Shown in pieces: positions 17,321 to 26,203 of a stretch of 34,862 nucleotides of DNA. Position numbers and translations under genes: made by a program. The notes under the pieces are model-generated. The model was given only the letters and a program-made list of their open reading frames with translations. It was not told the origin of the DNA and ran no database searches. Source of the DNA: an uncultured Lachnospiraceae bacterium (GTDB lineage Bacteria; Bacillota; Clostridia; Lachnospirales; Lachnospiraceae); assembly GCA_910579865.1 (NCBI GenBank), contig CAJTXA010000029.1, positions 1-34,862 of the forward strand. The letters run 5' to 3'. Every line of letters starts with the position of its first letter. Position 1 is the first letter of the stretch.

Positions 17321-17527
17321 AATCGACTCCTTTCTATCTGTCTTATCCAACTTATTTCCTATCATATTCCTAAATTGTAAAAAACAACAGAATGTTTTTG
17401 TAAAATTTGTGTAAAATTATAAAAAGAGATTTGACAAGAAACTAACGAAATTTCTGCTTTTCCAAATCTACTTTCAGTGATAAGATAGAACTAGAAAAAA
17501 ACTAATTAATCTATGGAGGAACTATTT

Positions 17528-18374
17528 ATGGCATTACATGTAATGGATGAGGCAAACCGTTGTCTTCAATGTAAAGTACCACAATGTCAAAAGGGATGTC
17601 CAATTGGAACTGATATTCCTACTGCAATCCGTCTTCTAAAAGAAAATAAATTAGATGAAGCCGGAAAAATGCTATTTGAAAACAACCCATTAACCACTGT
17701 CTGTAGTCTAGTTTGTAACCACGAAAATCAATGTGAAGGGCATTGTGTACTTGGTAAAAAAGGAGCTCCGGTTCACTTTTCTACAATTGAAAATTATATT
17801 TCATCTACTTTTGCTAATAAAATGACAAAAGGTCCTGCTCCATCTAATGGGAAACGAGTTGCTATTATTGGATCTGGCCCTGCTGGTATCACAATCGCTA
17901 TTATTCTTGCACGTTATGGCTATCAAGTTACAATCTTTGAGGGCAAGGATAAAATTGGTGGTGTCCTACGCTACGGTATTCCAGAGTTTCGTCTGCCAAA
18001 AAGTGTATTAGATGATATTGAATACCGACACTTAAATCTAAAAGGAATTAAAGTTCGTCCTAATACAACGATAGGTGGAGCTATTGGAATTGATGACTTA
18101 TTCCGTGACGGTTATCAGGCTATCTTTATTGGAACAGGTGTCTGGAAGCCAAATGCACTGCATATTAAAGGAGAAACCTTTGGACATGTTCACTTTGGCA
18201 TTAATTATCTAAACAATCCAGACAGTTATCGTTTAGGAGAAAATGTTATTGTTATTGGTGCTGGAAACGCTGCAATGGATGTGGCAAGAACTGCCATTCG
18301 TAAAGGCTCTAGTCACTTAACTTGTTTCTCTTTAACCAAAAAAGTAGCAGCAAGTGATTATGAATTTAGTTATG
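17528..18374 (+). CDS. GltD-like FAD/NAD(P) oxidoreductase, exon 1
   Basis: First 282 residues plus one base of a 415-residue protein; the gene continues at 19171 after a group II intron. The N-terminal Fe-S domain has CLQCKVPQCQKGCP (residues 12-25) and a second cluster CSLVCNHENQCEGHC. The FAD-binding GxGxxG is AIIGSGPAGITIAIILARYG (about 108-127), followed by GGVLRYGIPEFRLP, and the NADPH fold is VIVIGAGNAAMDVARTA (about 238-254). This is the glutamate synthase small-subunit (GltD/PreT) family. No large subunit is nearby, so the electron partner is unknown. The ATG at 17528 has ATGGAGGA upstream and is preferred over the ATG at 17513, which overlaps that site. Unspliced transcript ends at a stop at 18395-18397. 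Confidence 0.9.
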
Positions 18375-18716
18375 GTGCGACGTGTTGTGCAGCCTAAATA
18401 AAGGCTACCCTATTGTGTTTCATAAAACAAATAGAACTGATAACTTGACAAGTCAAATGCGGGAGTAGTGACCCAAAGGGCTTGCTCTAATACTCCGACA
18501 TGCAAGCAAATAATAAGGTTTGTTTGTATGAAGCTCGGTAAAGTCAGTTGACCCCTACCGTAAGTATTCTTACTTTTTCTATAAAAATAATTAGTAAAAA
18601 TACACGAAAAATAAGTTAGAGGTAACTATGTAGGTATAGACTGGGAGGCTATAAAATATCTATGGTGAGAATGATGTAACAAACATCTGACGAAAACTCG
18701 AATGAACGATTCTAGA

Positions 18717-18782
18717 TAAATAAACTATCGAAAGGTAGTCAGCATGTAAGTGCGGTTTCTGGGGATAAGTAAGAAACGTAAC
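18717..18782 (+). other. Intron exon-binding sites EBS2 and EBS1
   Basis: EBS2 TAAAT (18717-18721) and EBS1 CGTAAC (18777-18782) are complementary to the 5' exon bases immediately before the intron. EBS1 sits in the loop of a hairpin whose arms contain CTGGGGAT and ATCCCTG, as expected for domain I. The pairing shows which exon the ribozyme recognises and supports the boundary call. Confidence 0.8.
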
Positions 18783-19025
18783 TATGAAAATCCCTGTATT
18801 ACAGTAATCGGTCACGTAGTAGATAGAAACAGGATTAGAGAGGACACCTAAGGATATATGGAAAGCTAAGGTTATCGGAACACGGAAAGCTGGAAACGTT
18901 GAATTATAGTACTTATTTACTAAACGTTGGATGGGAAATAGAACATAGAAAAAATTCTAATAACTATCCTTTATTCCAGTGAGAGTAGAGCCACGACCAA
19001 TGAAGTTGTTGTAATGACAATGGAG

Positions 19026-19087
19026 GAACAGGCTCAATTTAGTTGTTATAAAACGAAATAATTCTAAAAAAAATAACAATTGAGGGA
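19026..19087 (+). other. Intron domain IV, reduced to a hairpin without ORF
   Basis: In autonomous group II introns domain IV holds a gene of about 1.5-2 kb for the intron-encoded protein. Here the arms CTCAATTTAGTTGTTAT and ATAACAATTGAG close on a loop of about 22 nt, leaving no coding capacity. A clean deletion rather than scattered decay is suggested by the still-paired arms. Confidence 0.75.
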
Positions 19088-19121
19088 ACGCCGTGTGCGG
19101 TGAAAGTCGCAAGCACGGTGT
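19088..19121 (+). ncRNA. Group II intron domain V
   Basis: An exact 34-nt domain V. The lower stem ACGCCGTG / CACGGTGT includes the catalytic triad CGC (19089-19091). A two-base AG bulge (19112-19113) follows, and the upper stem TGCGGT / GTCGCA is closed by a GAAA tetraloop. All elements of an active domain V are present. Confidence 0.93.
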
Positions 19122-19124
19122 GGA

Positions 19125-19170
19125 GTGGGGGAAAAGCTGAAGATAACATCAAAGGCTTACCTATCACTAT
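19125..19170 (+). other. Group II intron domain VI with bulged branch-point adenosine
   Basis: The strand AGTGGGGGAAAAGC pairs back with GCTTACCTATCACT, leaving A at 19163 unpaired between two G-U pairs, 7 nt before the intron end. That is the expected context of the lariat branch point. Confidence 0.8.
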
Positions 19171-19571
19171 CAAAACTAGAAGGAGTTCAATTTGAATATA
19201 ATAAGCGTCCATTAGAAATTACAGATGAAGGAGTTATTTTTATTGATGTAGAAGAACAAGAGGACGGCCGCATTACTGATATTGAAGGAAGCGAAACACT
19301 TTATCCTGCAAATAGTGTGATTATCTCTATTAGTCAGGGACCTCAAAACCGTATTGTCAATACAACAGAAGGTTTAAAAGCTACACAACGTGGTCTTTTA
19401 GAAGCAGATGAAACGGGACATACTTCAAGACCTGGTATTTTTGCTTCTGGTGATGTAGTAAATGGAGCCCGTACGGTTGTAGAAGCAGTCGCACATAGTA
19501 AAATAGTAGCAGAATCTATGCATGCTTATATGCAAAGTTTAGATAAAGACAATACAACCACTTCAAATTAA
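19171..19571 (+). CDS. GltD-like FAD/NAD(P) oxidoreductase, exon 2
   Basis: The last 133 residues of the spliced protein. The split codon G|CA encodes Ala 283. The segment AKLEGVQFEY corresponds to the AKEEGV-F-F region of GltD relatives. The C-terminal FAD motif is RPGIFASGDVVNGARTVVEAVAHSK (positions 19432-19506), whose GD and VVEAVAHS are the family signature. It ends with a short tail. A GTG-started frame beginning inside the intron (19125) is not a gene; exon 2 has no ribosome binding site of its own. Without splicing the C-terminal FAD-binding part is lost. Confidence 0.9.
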
Positions 19572-19587
19572 ACTATAAAACAACTAA

Positions 19588-19625
19588 TCAGAATAGAGTA
19601 AAACAAAATCTCTATTCTGATTTAA
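19588..19625 (+). terminator. Terminator after the GltD-like gene
   Basis: An 11-bp stem TCAGAATAGAG / CTCTATTCTGA (19588-19598 and 19610-19620), followed by TTTAAGCAATTTATT. Confidence 0.75.
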
Positions 19626-19782
19626 GCAATTTATTCTTTTAACTAGTTATTTTTCATTCTAAAAAATGAATGTAACTGATACAAAAAACAAATTTTTCAC
19701 AATCTTACATAAAAAAATAAAATATTTGTAAATTTTCACTCTTGTAGTTTTATCAAATATCAGCTAGAAGGAGTAACTTAAT

Positions 19783-20622
19783 ATGAAAACGTTGAAAAAC
19801 TATTTACTGATCACTTTAAGTATCTTTATTATGGCAATTGGAGTTTATTTTTTTAAATTCCCAAATAACTTTTCCTTTGGTGGTGTCACTGGTTTTGCAG
19901 TTATTGTTGCAAAAGTTCTTCCTATCTCAGCTAGTGACTTTTCTTCTTTAGCTAATATTATACTACTAATTTTAGGTGTATTTGTATTTGGAAAAACATT
20001 TGCCATTAAAACCAGCTATGCTACACTTATCTTATCTGTGTTTTTAACTATTTTTGAATATATCTTCCCTTTGGAAACTCCACTAACAGATGAGCCAATG
20101 TTAGAATTAATGTTTGCCATTGCTCTTCCAGCACTAGGTTCTGCTATTTTATTTAATATTGGTGCTTCAAGTGGTGGAACAGATGTTCTTGCTATGATTT
20201 TAAAAAAATACACAAATGCCAATATTGGCAGTGCACTTTTCTTTACTGATTTAATTGCTATTGTATTAACTTGCTTTATCTTTGATATTAAAACGGCATT
20301 ATATTCTTTTGTTGGACTTACCATTAAATCTTTCCTAATTGATGGTATTATTGAAAATATCAATCTCTGCAAAGCATTTAATATTATTTGTGAAAAACCT
20401 GAACCAATCTGCAACTATATTGTTCATGAATTAAATCGAAGTGCTACTATCTGTAAAGCAACTGGTGCCTATACAAACAGGGATAAATTTGAAATTATTA
20501 CTGTGCTAAAAAGACATCAAGCAATGCAGCTTCGCCAATTTATTCATGACAACTCGCCAGATGCCTTTATTATTATTTCAAATAGTAGCGAAATTATTGG
20601 AAAAGGATTTTTTACTATTTAA
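19783..20622 (+). CDS. YitT-family membrane protein (DUF2179 tail)
   Basis: A 279-residue protein. About five transmembrane helices occupy residues 1-190, with the family markers FKFPNNFSFGGVTGFAVI at the start and NIGASSGGTDVLAMILKKYT in the middle. The C-terminal DUF2179 cytoplasmic domain contains ICKATGAYTNRDKFEIITVL and ends DAFIIISNSSEIIGKGF. These proteins are widespread in Firmicutes; the transported substrate is unknown. RBS AGAAGGAG lies upstream. It is transcribed alone, since terminators lie on both sides. Confidence 0.93.
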   Translation: MKTLKNYLLITLSIFIMAIGVYFFKFPNNFSFGGVTGFAVIVAKVLPISASDFSSLANIILLILGVFVFGKTFAIKTSYATLILSVFLTIFEYIFPLETPLTDEPMLELMFAIALPALGSAILFNIGASSGGTDVLAMILKKYTNANIGSALFFTDLIAIVLTCFIFDIKTALYSFVGLTIKSFLIDGIIENINLCKAFNIICEKPEPICNYIVHELNRSATICKATGAYTNRDKFEIITVLKRHQAMQLRQFIHDNSPDAFIIISNSSEIIGKGFFTI

Positions 20623-20644
20623 TTGTCATCATGAACACAAAACG

Positions 20645-20698
20645 ATGGAAAAGATCTCCCTTACCCTTATTATGGGGAAATTAGGGGGACCTTTCCTA
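20645..20698 (-). terminator. Possible terminator between YitT and cheV genes
   Basis: An imperfect dyad (AGATCTCCCTTACCC against GGGGAAATTAGGGGGACCT) lies in the 80-nt convergent gap. It could serve either gene, but the pairing has several mismatches. Confidence 0.4.
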
Positions 20699-20702
20699 TT
20701 TA

Positions 20703-21602
20703 TTATGCCATAATCCGATCTAACTCTGCTACTAAACGACCAATCTCTGGTTTAGATAACTGTGCATTTGCTCCTAATTGTTCTCCCTTTCGCTTCATAT
20801 CATCATTAAGCAAAGAAGAGAAAATTACAACTGGAATATCCCGCAAATCAGAATCGTCCCGTATCAATCTTAAAAGCCGATGTCCATCCATTAAAGGCAT
20901 CTCAATATCTGTAACCACGCAATGTACTTTTTCCTTTACCGTTCCTTCTTCTTTATATTCCATCAAAGTATCCCAAGCCGCCTGTCCATTTACATTCTTT
21001 TGAATATTTGTATAGCCAGCTTTTTTCAAAGAGTCTAAAATTAGCTGCATCAACAACGGAGAATCTTCCGCAATCATAATTGGACGTTCATTTCTTGGTC
21101 TTCCCTGATACTCTTCCATATCAGAAAGTTTAAGTCCTGTTTCTGGGCTAATATCTGATACAATTTTCTCAAAATCAAGAATTACAATCAATCTTCCTTC
21201 TAATTTTACAATACCAGTTGCAAGTGCAGTATCTGCTGTATTGATCGTCTTATCCGGCACAATAATATCCTTCCATGAAACACGATGAATCCCTTCTACC
21301 TTATGTACTCGAAACGATACATTTAAACGATTAAAATTTGTAATAATAAACATATCTAACTTTGGATTTTCCGAAGGAGATAATCCTAATACTTTCGCTA
21401 AATTAATCGCTGTAATCATAACATCCCTTGGCATAAAAACGCCTTCAATACAAGGATGGGCATTTGGAACCGGTGTAATCGGCTCACTTGTAATAATTTC
21501 TCTTACTTTTGCAACATTAATACCATAAGAATTACTTCCTACTTCAAACACGAGCAATTCCAGTTCATTTGTTCCGCTTTCCAACAGGATATTGGTTTCC
21601 AT
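20703..21602 (-). CDS. cheV: Chemotaxis protein CheV (CheW-receiver fusion)
   Basis: A 299-residue adaptor. The N-terminal CheW-like domain (about 1-155) has LELLVFEVGSNSYGINVAKV, REIITSEPITPVPNAHP and a RLIVILDFEKI strand. The receiver domain (about 172-299) has the acidic IAEDS, the phosphoacceptor Asp in CVVTDIEMPLMDG, VVIFSSLL and LSKPEI. CheV couples receptors to CheA and is adjusted by phosphorylation. No other chemotaxis gene is nearby. RBS AGGAGGTA directly precedes the start. No sigma-28-like promoter was evident. Confidence 0.93.
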   Translation of the reverse strand: METNILLESGTNELELLVFEVGSNSYGINVAKVREIITSEPITPVPNAHPCIEGVFMPRDVMITAINLAKVLGLSPSENPKLDMFIITNFNRLNVSFRVHKVEGIHRVSWKDIIVPDKTINTADTALATGIVKLEGRLIVILDFEKIVSDISPETGLKLSDMEEYQGRPRNERPIMIAEDSPLLMQLILDSLKKAGYTNIQKNVNGQAAWDTLMEYKEEGTVKEKVHCVVTDIEMPLMDGHRLLRLIRDDSDLRDIPVVIFSSLLNDDMKRKGEQLGANAQLSKPEIGRLVAELDRIMA

Positions 21603-21735
21603 CTCTATACCTCCTAACAGATATTCTCAGTCTGAATATTTGTGCTATTTTTAAAATTATATCACAGATTGAAAAAAATTGATAGAGAAAGTCTTAAAAA
21701 ATGGTGGAAAAATTATAATGTTCTTTTATCTTCCC

Positions 21736-23097
21736 CTACTCTCCCATCCATCGTATTACCTCTTTTAAATTTTCAATCCCAACCACTTTCATTCCCTTTG
21801 GTACTTTACTGCTTGCAAGAGAAACTTTTGGTAACACGCAAGTTTGAAAGCCTAACTTAAATGCCTCTTTTAATCGTGCTTCACACAGACGAATTCCTCG
21901 CACCTCTCCAGAAAGTCCCACTTCTCCAAACACAATTGTTTTATCATCCACTGCACGATCTCGATAACTTGAAATAATTGCCATCACAATTCCTAAATCC
22001 AAAGAAGGTTCATTTAACTTTAATCCTCCAGCAATATTGACATAAGCATCACAATCCGATAATCGAAGTCCCACTCGCTTTTCTAGCACTGCCATTAAAA
22101 GATTCACTCGATTATAATCCGTTCCAGCCGCAGTTCGTCTAGGAAGTCCAAAATTCGTCTTACAGACCAAAGCTTGGATTTCCAAAAGAATAGGCCGTGT
22201 TCCCTCTATTGCACAAGTTACAATCGAACCAGAAGCTCCTTGTGGTTTTCCATTTAACATATACTCAGAAGGATTCTTTACTTCTTCCAATCCACTTTCT
22301 CTCATTTCAAATACTCCAATTTCGTTGGTAGAACCAAATCGGTTTTTTACTCCTCGTAAAATTCGATATGCTGCATGGCGATCTCCTTCAAAGTAAAGAA
22401 CGGTATCTACCATATGTTCCAATACTCGTGGTCCTGCTACAACACCCTCCTTTGTTACATGTCCCACTATAAAAATAGAAATTCCAAGCCCTTTCGCTAA
22501 CTGCATTAAAAGTCCTGTTGATTCCCGCACCTGACTTACACTTCCAGCAGCTGAGGCCACATCCTCTCGTACCATTGTCTGAATGGAATCAATGATTACA
22601 ACATCTGGCTGTGCGTTCTCCACCCTCTCTTTAATTAATTCCAAATTGGTTTCACACAAAAGAAAAAACTGATCCGAAAATGTTCCAATTCGATTTGCAC
22701 GCAGCTTTATCTGCTGCAGTGACTCTTCCCCAGAAATATAATAAACCTTTTTTGTTTCTGCTAAATTTCTACAAACTTGTAATAATAACGTTGATTTACC
22801 AATCCCTGGATCCCCTCCAACTAAAACCAAAGATCCAGATACCACTCCTCCTCCAAGCACACGATCTAGCTCTTGAATCCCAGTTAGCATCCGTTCCTCT
22901 TTTTCCATTGAAATTTCAAAAAGCCGCTTTTCTGTAGCTTTTGTCAATCCCCCTGCTGCCAGTCCTCCACGTTTTGTTTTTCTTTCCACTGGTTCCTCTA
23001 CAAATCGATTCCATGCCTTACAAGCAGGACATTGCCCAAGCCACTTTGCAGACTCATAGCCACACTCCTGACAAAAAAACACATTTCCTTTCGTCAT
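21736..23097 (-). CDS. radA: DNA repair protein RadA (Sms)
   Basis: A 453-residue branched-DNA helicase that supports recombination and repair. The N-terminal zinc finger is CQECGYESAKWLGQCPACKAW (positions on the protein about 9-29; C..C and C..C). Walker A is GGDPGIGKSTLLLQV (about 94-108), Walker B VVIIDSIQT, then the RadA-specific KNRFGSTNEIGVFEM, and the C-terminal Lon-protease-like domain (about 295-453) with LKLNEPSLDLGIVMAI. The ATG follows AGGAGAAAAAGG. In this cluster it is the last gene after GntR, clpC and the small hypothetical, as in many Clostridia. Confidence 0.96.
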   Translation of the reverse strand: MTKGNVFFCQECGYESAKWLGQCPACKAWNRFVEEPVERKTKRGGLAAGGLTKATEKRLFEISMEKEERMLTGIQELDRVLGGGVVSGSLVLVGGDPGIGKSTLLLQVCRNLAETKKVYYISGEESLQQIKLRANRIGTFSDQFFLLCETNLELIKERVENAQPDVVIIDSIQTMVREDVASAAGSVSQVRESTGLLMQLAKGLGISIFIVGHVTKEGVVAGPRVLEHMVDTVLYFEGDRHAAYRILRGVKNRFGSTNEIGVFEMRESGLEEVKNPSEYMLNGKPQGASGSIVTCAIEGTRPILLEIQALVCKTNFGLPRRTAAGTDYNRVNLLMAVLEKRVGLRLSDCDAYVNIAGGLKLNEPSLDLGIVMAIISSYRDRAVDDKTIVFGEVGLSGEVRGIRLCEARLKEAFKLGFQTCVLPKVSLASSKVPKGMKVVGIENLKEVIRWMGE

Positions 23098-23114
23098 CCT
23101 TTTTCTCCTATTCT

Positions 23115-23149
23115 TTCATAGAAAAAGAAGATTTTTCTTTCTATGAAAA
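23115..23149 (-). repeat. Hairpin in the radA upstream gap
   Basis: Arms TTTCATAGAAA / TTTCTATGAAA (23115-23125 and 23139-23149) pair over 11 bp, directly upstream of the radA ribosome binding site. No T-run follows on the minus strand, so it may act as a leader structure rather than as a terminator. Confidence 0.6.
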
Positions 23150-23228
23150 ACCTTCTTTCTACAAAATTTACAAATTTCTACACTATTTTTCCAAGTCAAA
23201 AACTACCTACCCTAATAGTATAACGAAT

Positions 23229-23645
23229 TCATTCTACCCGTATTATTGTAACAAAAGCCTTTCCTTTCTCTCCAAGCTCTGTACTAAATACTAATTTTCC
23301 ACCTAAATTAGTCTGAATTCTTCCAACAACTACACTATCAATCAAAACTTTATATTCCGAATCTGCTTCTAACCCTACTGTAATCTGTGGATTTCCTGTC
23401 CCCTCTACTACAAACTGAACCCCCTTTTCTGTAAAGGAAAATCCATTCACTGCTGTTCCAGGAACAGATTCATACACAAACACTCCATTCCGTTCTAGCT
23501 TTGTAATATCTTTATATGTCTTAACCTTATATAAATCACCCTCATACTTAAAATCCACAACTTTTGATTTTACAGCTAATTCATAATTTCCAAAGCTTAA
23601 ACTCCCGTCTGTTTCCTTCTTTATCAATTCGTTTACTACTGGCAT
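23229..23645 (-). CDS. Conserved hypothetical protein between clpC and radA
   Basis: A 138-residue protein with no signal peptide and no transmembrane helix. It is beta-strand rich, with the recognisable segments SFGNYELAVKSKVVDFKYEGD, KLERNGVFVYESVPGTAVNG, VLIDSVVVGRIQTNLGGKL and FSTELGEKG. Relatives in Lachnospiraceae databases are often labelled endosialidase, which I recall only loosely and do not support: no catalytic signature is visible. A promoter with TATAAT (minus strand, 23697-23702) and a strong AGGAGGG site are present. Its steady position between clpC and radA suggests a house-keeping role, but none can be assigned. Confidence 0.75.
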   Translation of the reverse strand: MPVVNELIKKETDGSLSFGNYELAVKSKVVDFKYEGDLYKVKTYKDITKLERNGVFVYESVPGTAVNGFSFTEKGVQFVVEGTGNPQITVGLEADSEYKVLIDSVVVGRIQTNLGGKLVFSTELGEKGKAFVTIIRVE

Positions 23646-23737
23646 ATGTTTGCCCTCCTAAAAATGTGTATTCTGTTTGCCACTTCTGATAGATTCATTA
23701 TATAATAGTTTTGGTTACTTGACTAGTGTTTTGTCAC

Positions 23738-26185
23738 TTATTTCACGGAAAAATTCAATTCCTTTTCTTTCCTATCTACACAAACAGTATCCCCACTATG
23801 CACTTCTTTTGCTAAAATCTTTTCTGCTAATTCATCCTCTAAACGATTTTGAATCGTACGTTTTAATGGACGAGCACCATACTTTTCATCATATCCTAAT
23901 TCTACAAGCAATTCCTTCGCTTCCTCTGTAACAAAAAGAGTAACCTCCACTTGTGCAGCAGCACGTTTGATTACTGTATCCAAAAGAATGGTAACTATAT
24001 CCCTGATCTGTGTCTTAGTTAGTGCATGGAATACAATTGTTTCATCAATTCGATTTAAAAATTCTGGTTTAAACAATCGTTTTACTTCTGCCATTACACT
24101 ATCTTTCATTCGTTTATAATCTGCTTTTTCATCTTCATTTGACAAAAATCCCAATTTTTTTGGCGAAACGATATTTTCTGCTCCTGTATTTGATGTCATA
24201 ATAATAATGGTATTTTTAAAATCAATCTTTCTTCCCTGTGAGTCTGTAATATGCCCATCATCCAATACCTGAAGTAAAATATTGAAAATATCAGGATGTG
24301 CTTTTTCTACTTCATCAAATAGAATTACTGAATATGGATTTCTTCTTACTTTCTCACTAAGCTGACCACCTTCATCATATCCAACATATCCGGGAGGCGA
24401 TCCAATTAATTTGGATATACTATGTTTTTCCATATACTCCGACATATCCACACGAATAATAGAAGTTTCTGAACCAAACATTGCTTCTGCTAACGCTTTG
24501 CAAATCTCTGTCTTTCCTACACCAGTAGGACCTAAGAATAGGAAAGATCCAATTGGACGTTTTGGATCTTTTAATCCAACCCTTCCACGCCGAATTGCTC
24601 TAGATACTGCACTTACTGCTTCATCTTGCCCAACAACCCGCTTATGCAGTATCGTTTCCAATGCACACAAACGCTCTGTTTCCTCCTGCTCTAACTTCTT
24701 AACTGGAATTTTCGTCCAACCAGAAACTACATCTGCAATTTCACTCTCTGAGACAATCAAGGATACCTTTTCTCTCTCTTTTTTTAATTTTGCTAAAAGT
24801 CGCTCTTTTTTCTCTTCCTTTTTTACTTGTTTCTTTTTTATTTCACCTGCTAAGGTATAATTTTCTTTTAAGATGGCTTGTTCTTTTTCCTGTTCTAATT
24901 GATAAATCTCCATCTCTAACTGCTTTAACTCCTTTGGAGCGTGATAAGTTCCTAGACGTACTTTTGAAGATGCCTCATCAATTAAATCAATTGCCTTATC
25001 TGGTAAAAAGCGATCGTTAATATACCTTGCAGACATACGAACTGCTGCTTTTATTGCTTCCTCCGTAATTGTTACATGATGATGTTCTTCATAGCAGCCA
25101 CGAAGTCCCATTAAAATTTCGATTGCCTCTGCTTCTGTTGGTTCTTCTACTGTAACAGGCTGAAATCTTCGCTCTAATGCTGCATCTTTTTCAATGTATT
25201 TTCGATACTCTGTAATTGTAGTTGCTCCAATTAGCTGAATCTCTCCCCTCGCTAATGCTGGTTTTAAAATATTAGATGCATCAATTGCTCCCTCTGCACC
25301 TCCTGCACCAATTACTGTATGCAGTTCATCTAAAAATAAAACTACTCTGCCGTCTGATTTTACTTCTGTTAAAAGTCGTTTAATTCGTTCTTCAAATTCT
25401 CCTCGATATTTTGAACCTGCTACCATCCCCGATAAATCCAAAGATAGTACCCGCTTTTCTTTTAAAATTTCTGGTACATTTCCTGTTACAATTCTAGAAG
25501 CAAGCCCTTCTGCTATCGCCGTCTTTCCAACTCCTGGTTCTCCAATTAAACAAGGGTTATTTTTTGTACGGCGACTTAAAATTTGAATCACTCGTTCAAT
25601 CTCTTGTTCCCTTCCAATTACTGGATCTAATTTTCCCTCTTTTGCATTTTGATTTAAATTCCGACTATATTGATCCAAAGTTGGGGTTGTACTTCGGATA
25701 CGCTGGCGTGGTTTTCCATTCTGAAAGTCTTCTTTATAGAGATTCCCATCTTCTCCCATCGCCAACAATAAATCCACATACATCTTTTGTATATTAACAC
25801 CTAAAGAAATCAGCATCTTTGAAGCAACACAATCCATTTCTTTAATTAATGCAATCAATATATGCTCTGTACCTGCCAATTTGCTATGAAACCGAAAGGC
25901 TTCTTTTACTGCTGCTTCTAGTATCTTTTCTGTCTTTGGAGAATATCCTTCTGGATCGGCAAAGCTGACTCTGGAAGTTGGCGCAATCAACTGCTCCATT
26001 AATTCTAATACTTTTTCTTCGGTAATCTCATGTGCTTCTAATACATTCCCAGCCAAGCTGTCTTTTGTACGAATTAACCCCAATAAGATATGTTCGGTTC
26101 CGATATATCCATGTCCAAGCTCTTTTGCAGCTTTTTCAGCTGCTTTTTGTGCTAGTATTGCCTTTTGCGTAAAACGACTTTGCAT
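23738..26185 (-). CDS. clpC: ATP-dependent Clp protease ATP-binding subunit ClpC
   Basis: An 815-residue AAA+ unfoldase that feeds proteins to ClpP. The two N-terminal Clp-N repeats start at FTQKAILAQKAAEKAAKELG and FRFHSKLAGTEHILIALIK. AAA1 has Walker A GEPGVGKTAIAEGL and Walker B VLFLDELH. A coiled-coil M-domain with KKKQVKKEEKK follows, and AAA2 has GPTGVGKTEICKAL and ILFDEVEKAHPDIFN. The D2 C-terminus ends in the LGYDEKYGARPLKRTIQ box. It starts 18 nt after the GntR gene, with RBS AGGAGG, and so is in its operon. There is no ctsR-mcsA-mcsB set beside it. Confidence 0.96.
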   Translation of the reverse strand: MQSRFTQKAILAQKAAEKAAKELGHGYIGTEHILLGLIRTKDSLAGNVLEAHEITEEKVLELMEQLIAPTSRVSFADPEGYSPKTEKILEAAVKEAFRFHSKLAGTEHILIALIKEMDCVASKMLISLGVNIQKMYVDLLLAMGEDGNLYKEDFQNGKPRQRIRSTTPTLDQYSRNLNQNAKEGKLDPVIGREQEIERVIQILSRRTKNNPCLIGEPGVGKTAIAEGLASRIVTGNVPEILKEKRVLSLDLSGMVAGSKYRGEFEERIKRLLTEVKSDGRVVLFLDELHTVIGAGGAEGAIDASNILKPALARGEIQLIGATTITEYRKYIEKDAALERRFQPVTVEEPTEAEAIEILMGLRGCYEEHHHVTITEEAIKAAVRMSARYINDRFLPDKAIDLIDEASSKVRLGTYHAPKELKQLEMEIYQLEQEKEQAILKENYTLAGEIKKKQVKKEEKKERLLAKLKKEREKVSLIVSESEIADVVSGWTKIPVKKLEQEETERLCALETILHKRVVGQDEAVSAVSRAIRRGRVGLKDPKRPIGSFLFLGPTGVGKTEICKALAEAMFGSETSIIRVDMSEYMEKHSISKLIGSPPGYVGYDEGGQLSEKVRRNPYSVILFDEVEKAHPDIFNILLQVLDDGHITDSQGRKIDFKNTIIIMTSNTGAENIVSPKKLGFLSNEDEKADYKRMKDSVMAEVKRLFKPEFLNRIDETIVFHALTKTQIRDIVTILLDTVIKRAAAQVEVTLFVTEEAKELLVELGYDEKYGARPLKRTIQNRLEDELAEKILAKEVHSGDTVCVDRKEKELNFSVK

Positions 26186-26203
26186 AATTCCTCCTGTTGG
26201 ATA

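Larger units (their letters stand above)
18375..19170 (+). mobile_element. ORF-less group II intron interrupting the GltD-like gene
   Basis: A 796-nt ribozyme-type intron. The 5' end is GTGCGAC, matching the group II start. The sequence carries domain I landmarks, a small domain IV, domain V and domain VI, and ends ...CTATCACTAT (an AT 3' end). Joining 18374 to 19171 keeps the frame: exons of 847 and 401 nt make 416 codons including the stop. Residues AKLEGVQFEY follow SDYEFSY, as expected for the family. EBS1 CGTAAC (18777-18782) pairs with IBS1 GTTATG (18369-18374), with one G-U. EBS2 TAAAT (18717-18721) pairs with IBS2 ATTTA (18364-18368). Domain IV (about 19026-19087) is only a hairpin, CTCAATTTAGTTGTTAT paired with ATAACAATTGAG. 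No reverse transcriptase or maturase frame exists in the intron or window. Class appears IIB-like, but this is unsure. Confidence 0.92.

Noticed and set aside
18375..18397. Early stop after exon 1 read as a pseudogene or frameshift
   Set aside because: The intron boundaries, domain V, domain VI and EBS pairing explain the interruption, and splicing restores the frame exactly.
19125..19170. GTG-started reading frame entering exon 2 from the intron
   Set aside because: It lies in domains V-VI of the ribozyme, has no ribosome binding site and encodes no family residues before 19171.
24411..24860. Plus-strand frame of 149 codons within clpC
   Set aside because: It is an antisense shadow of the ClpC ATPase region with no supporting features.
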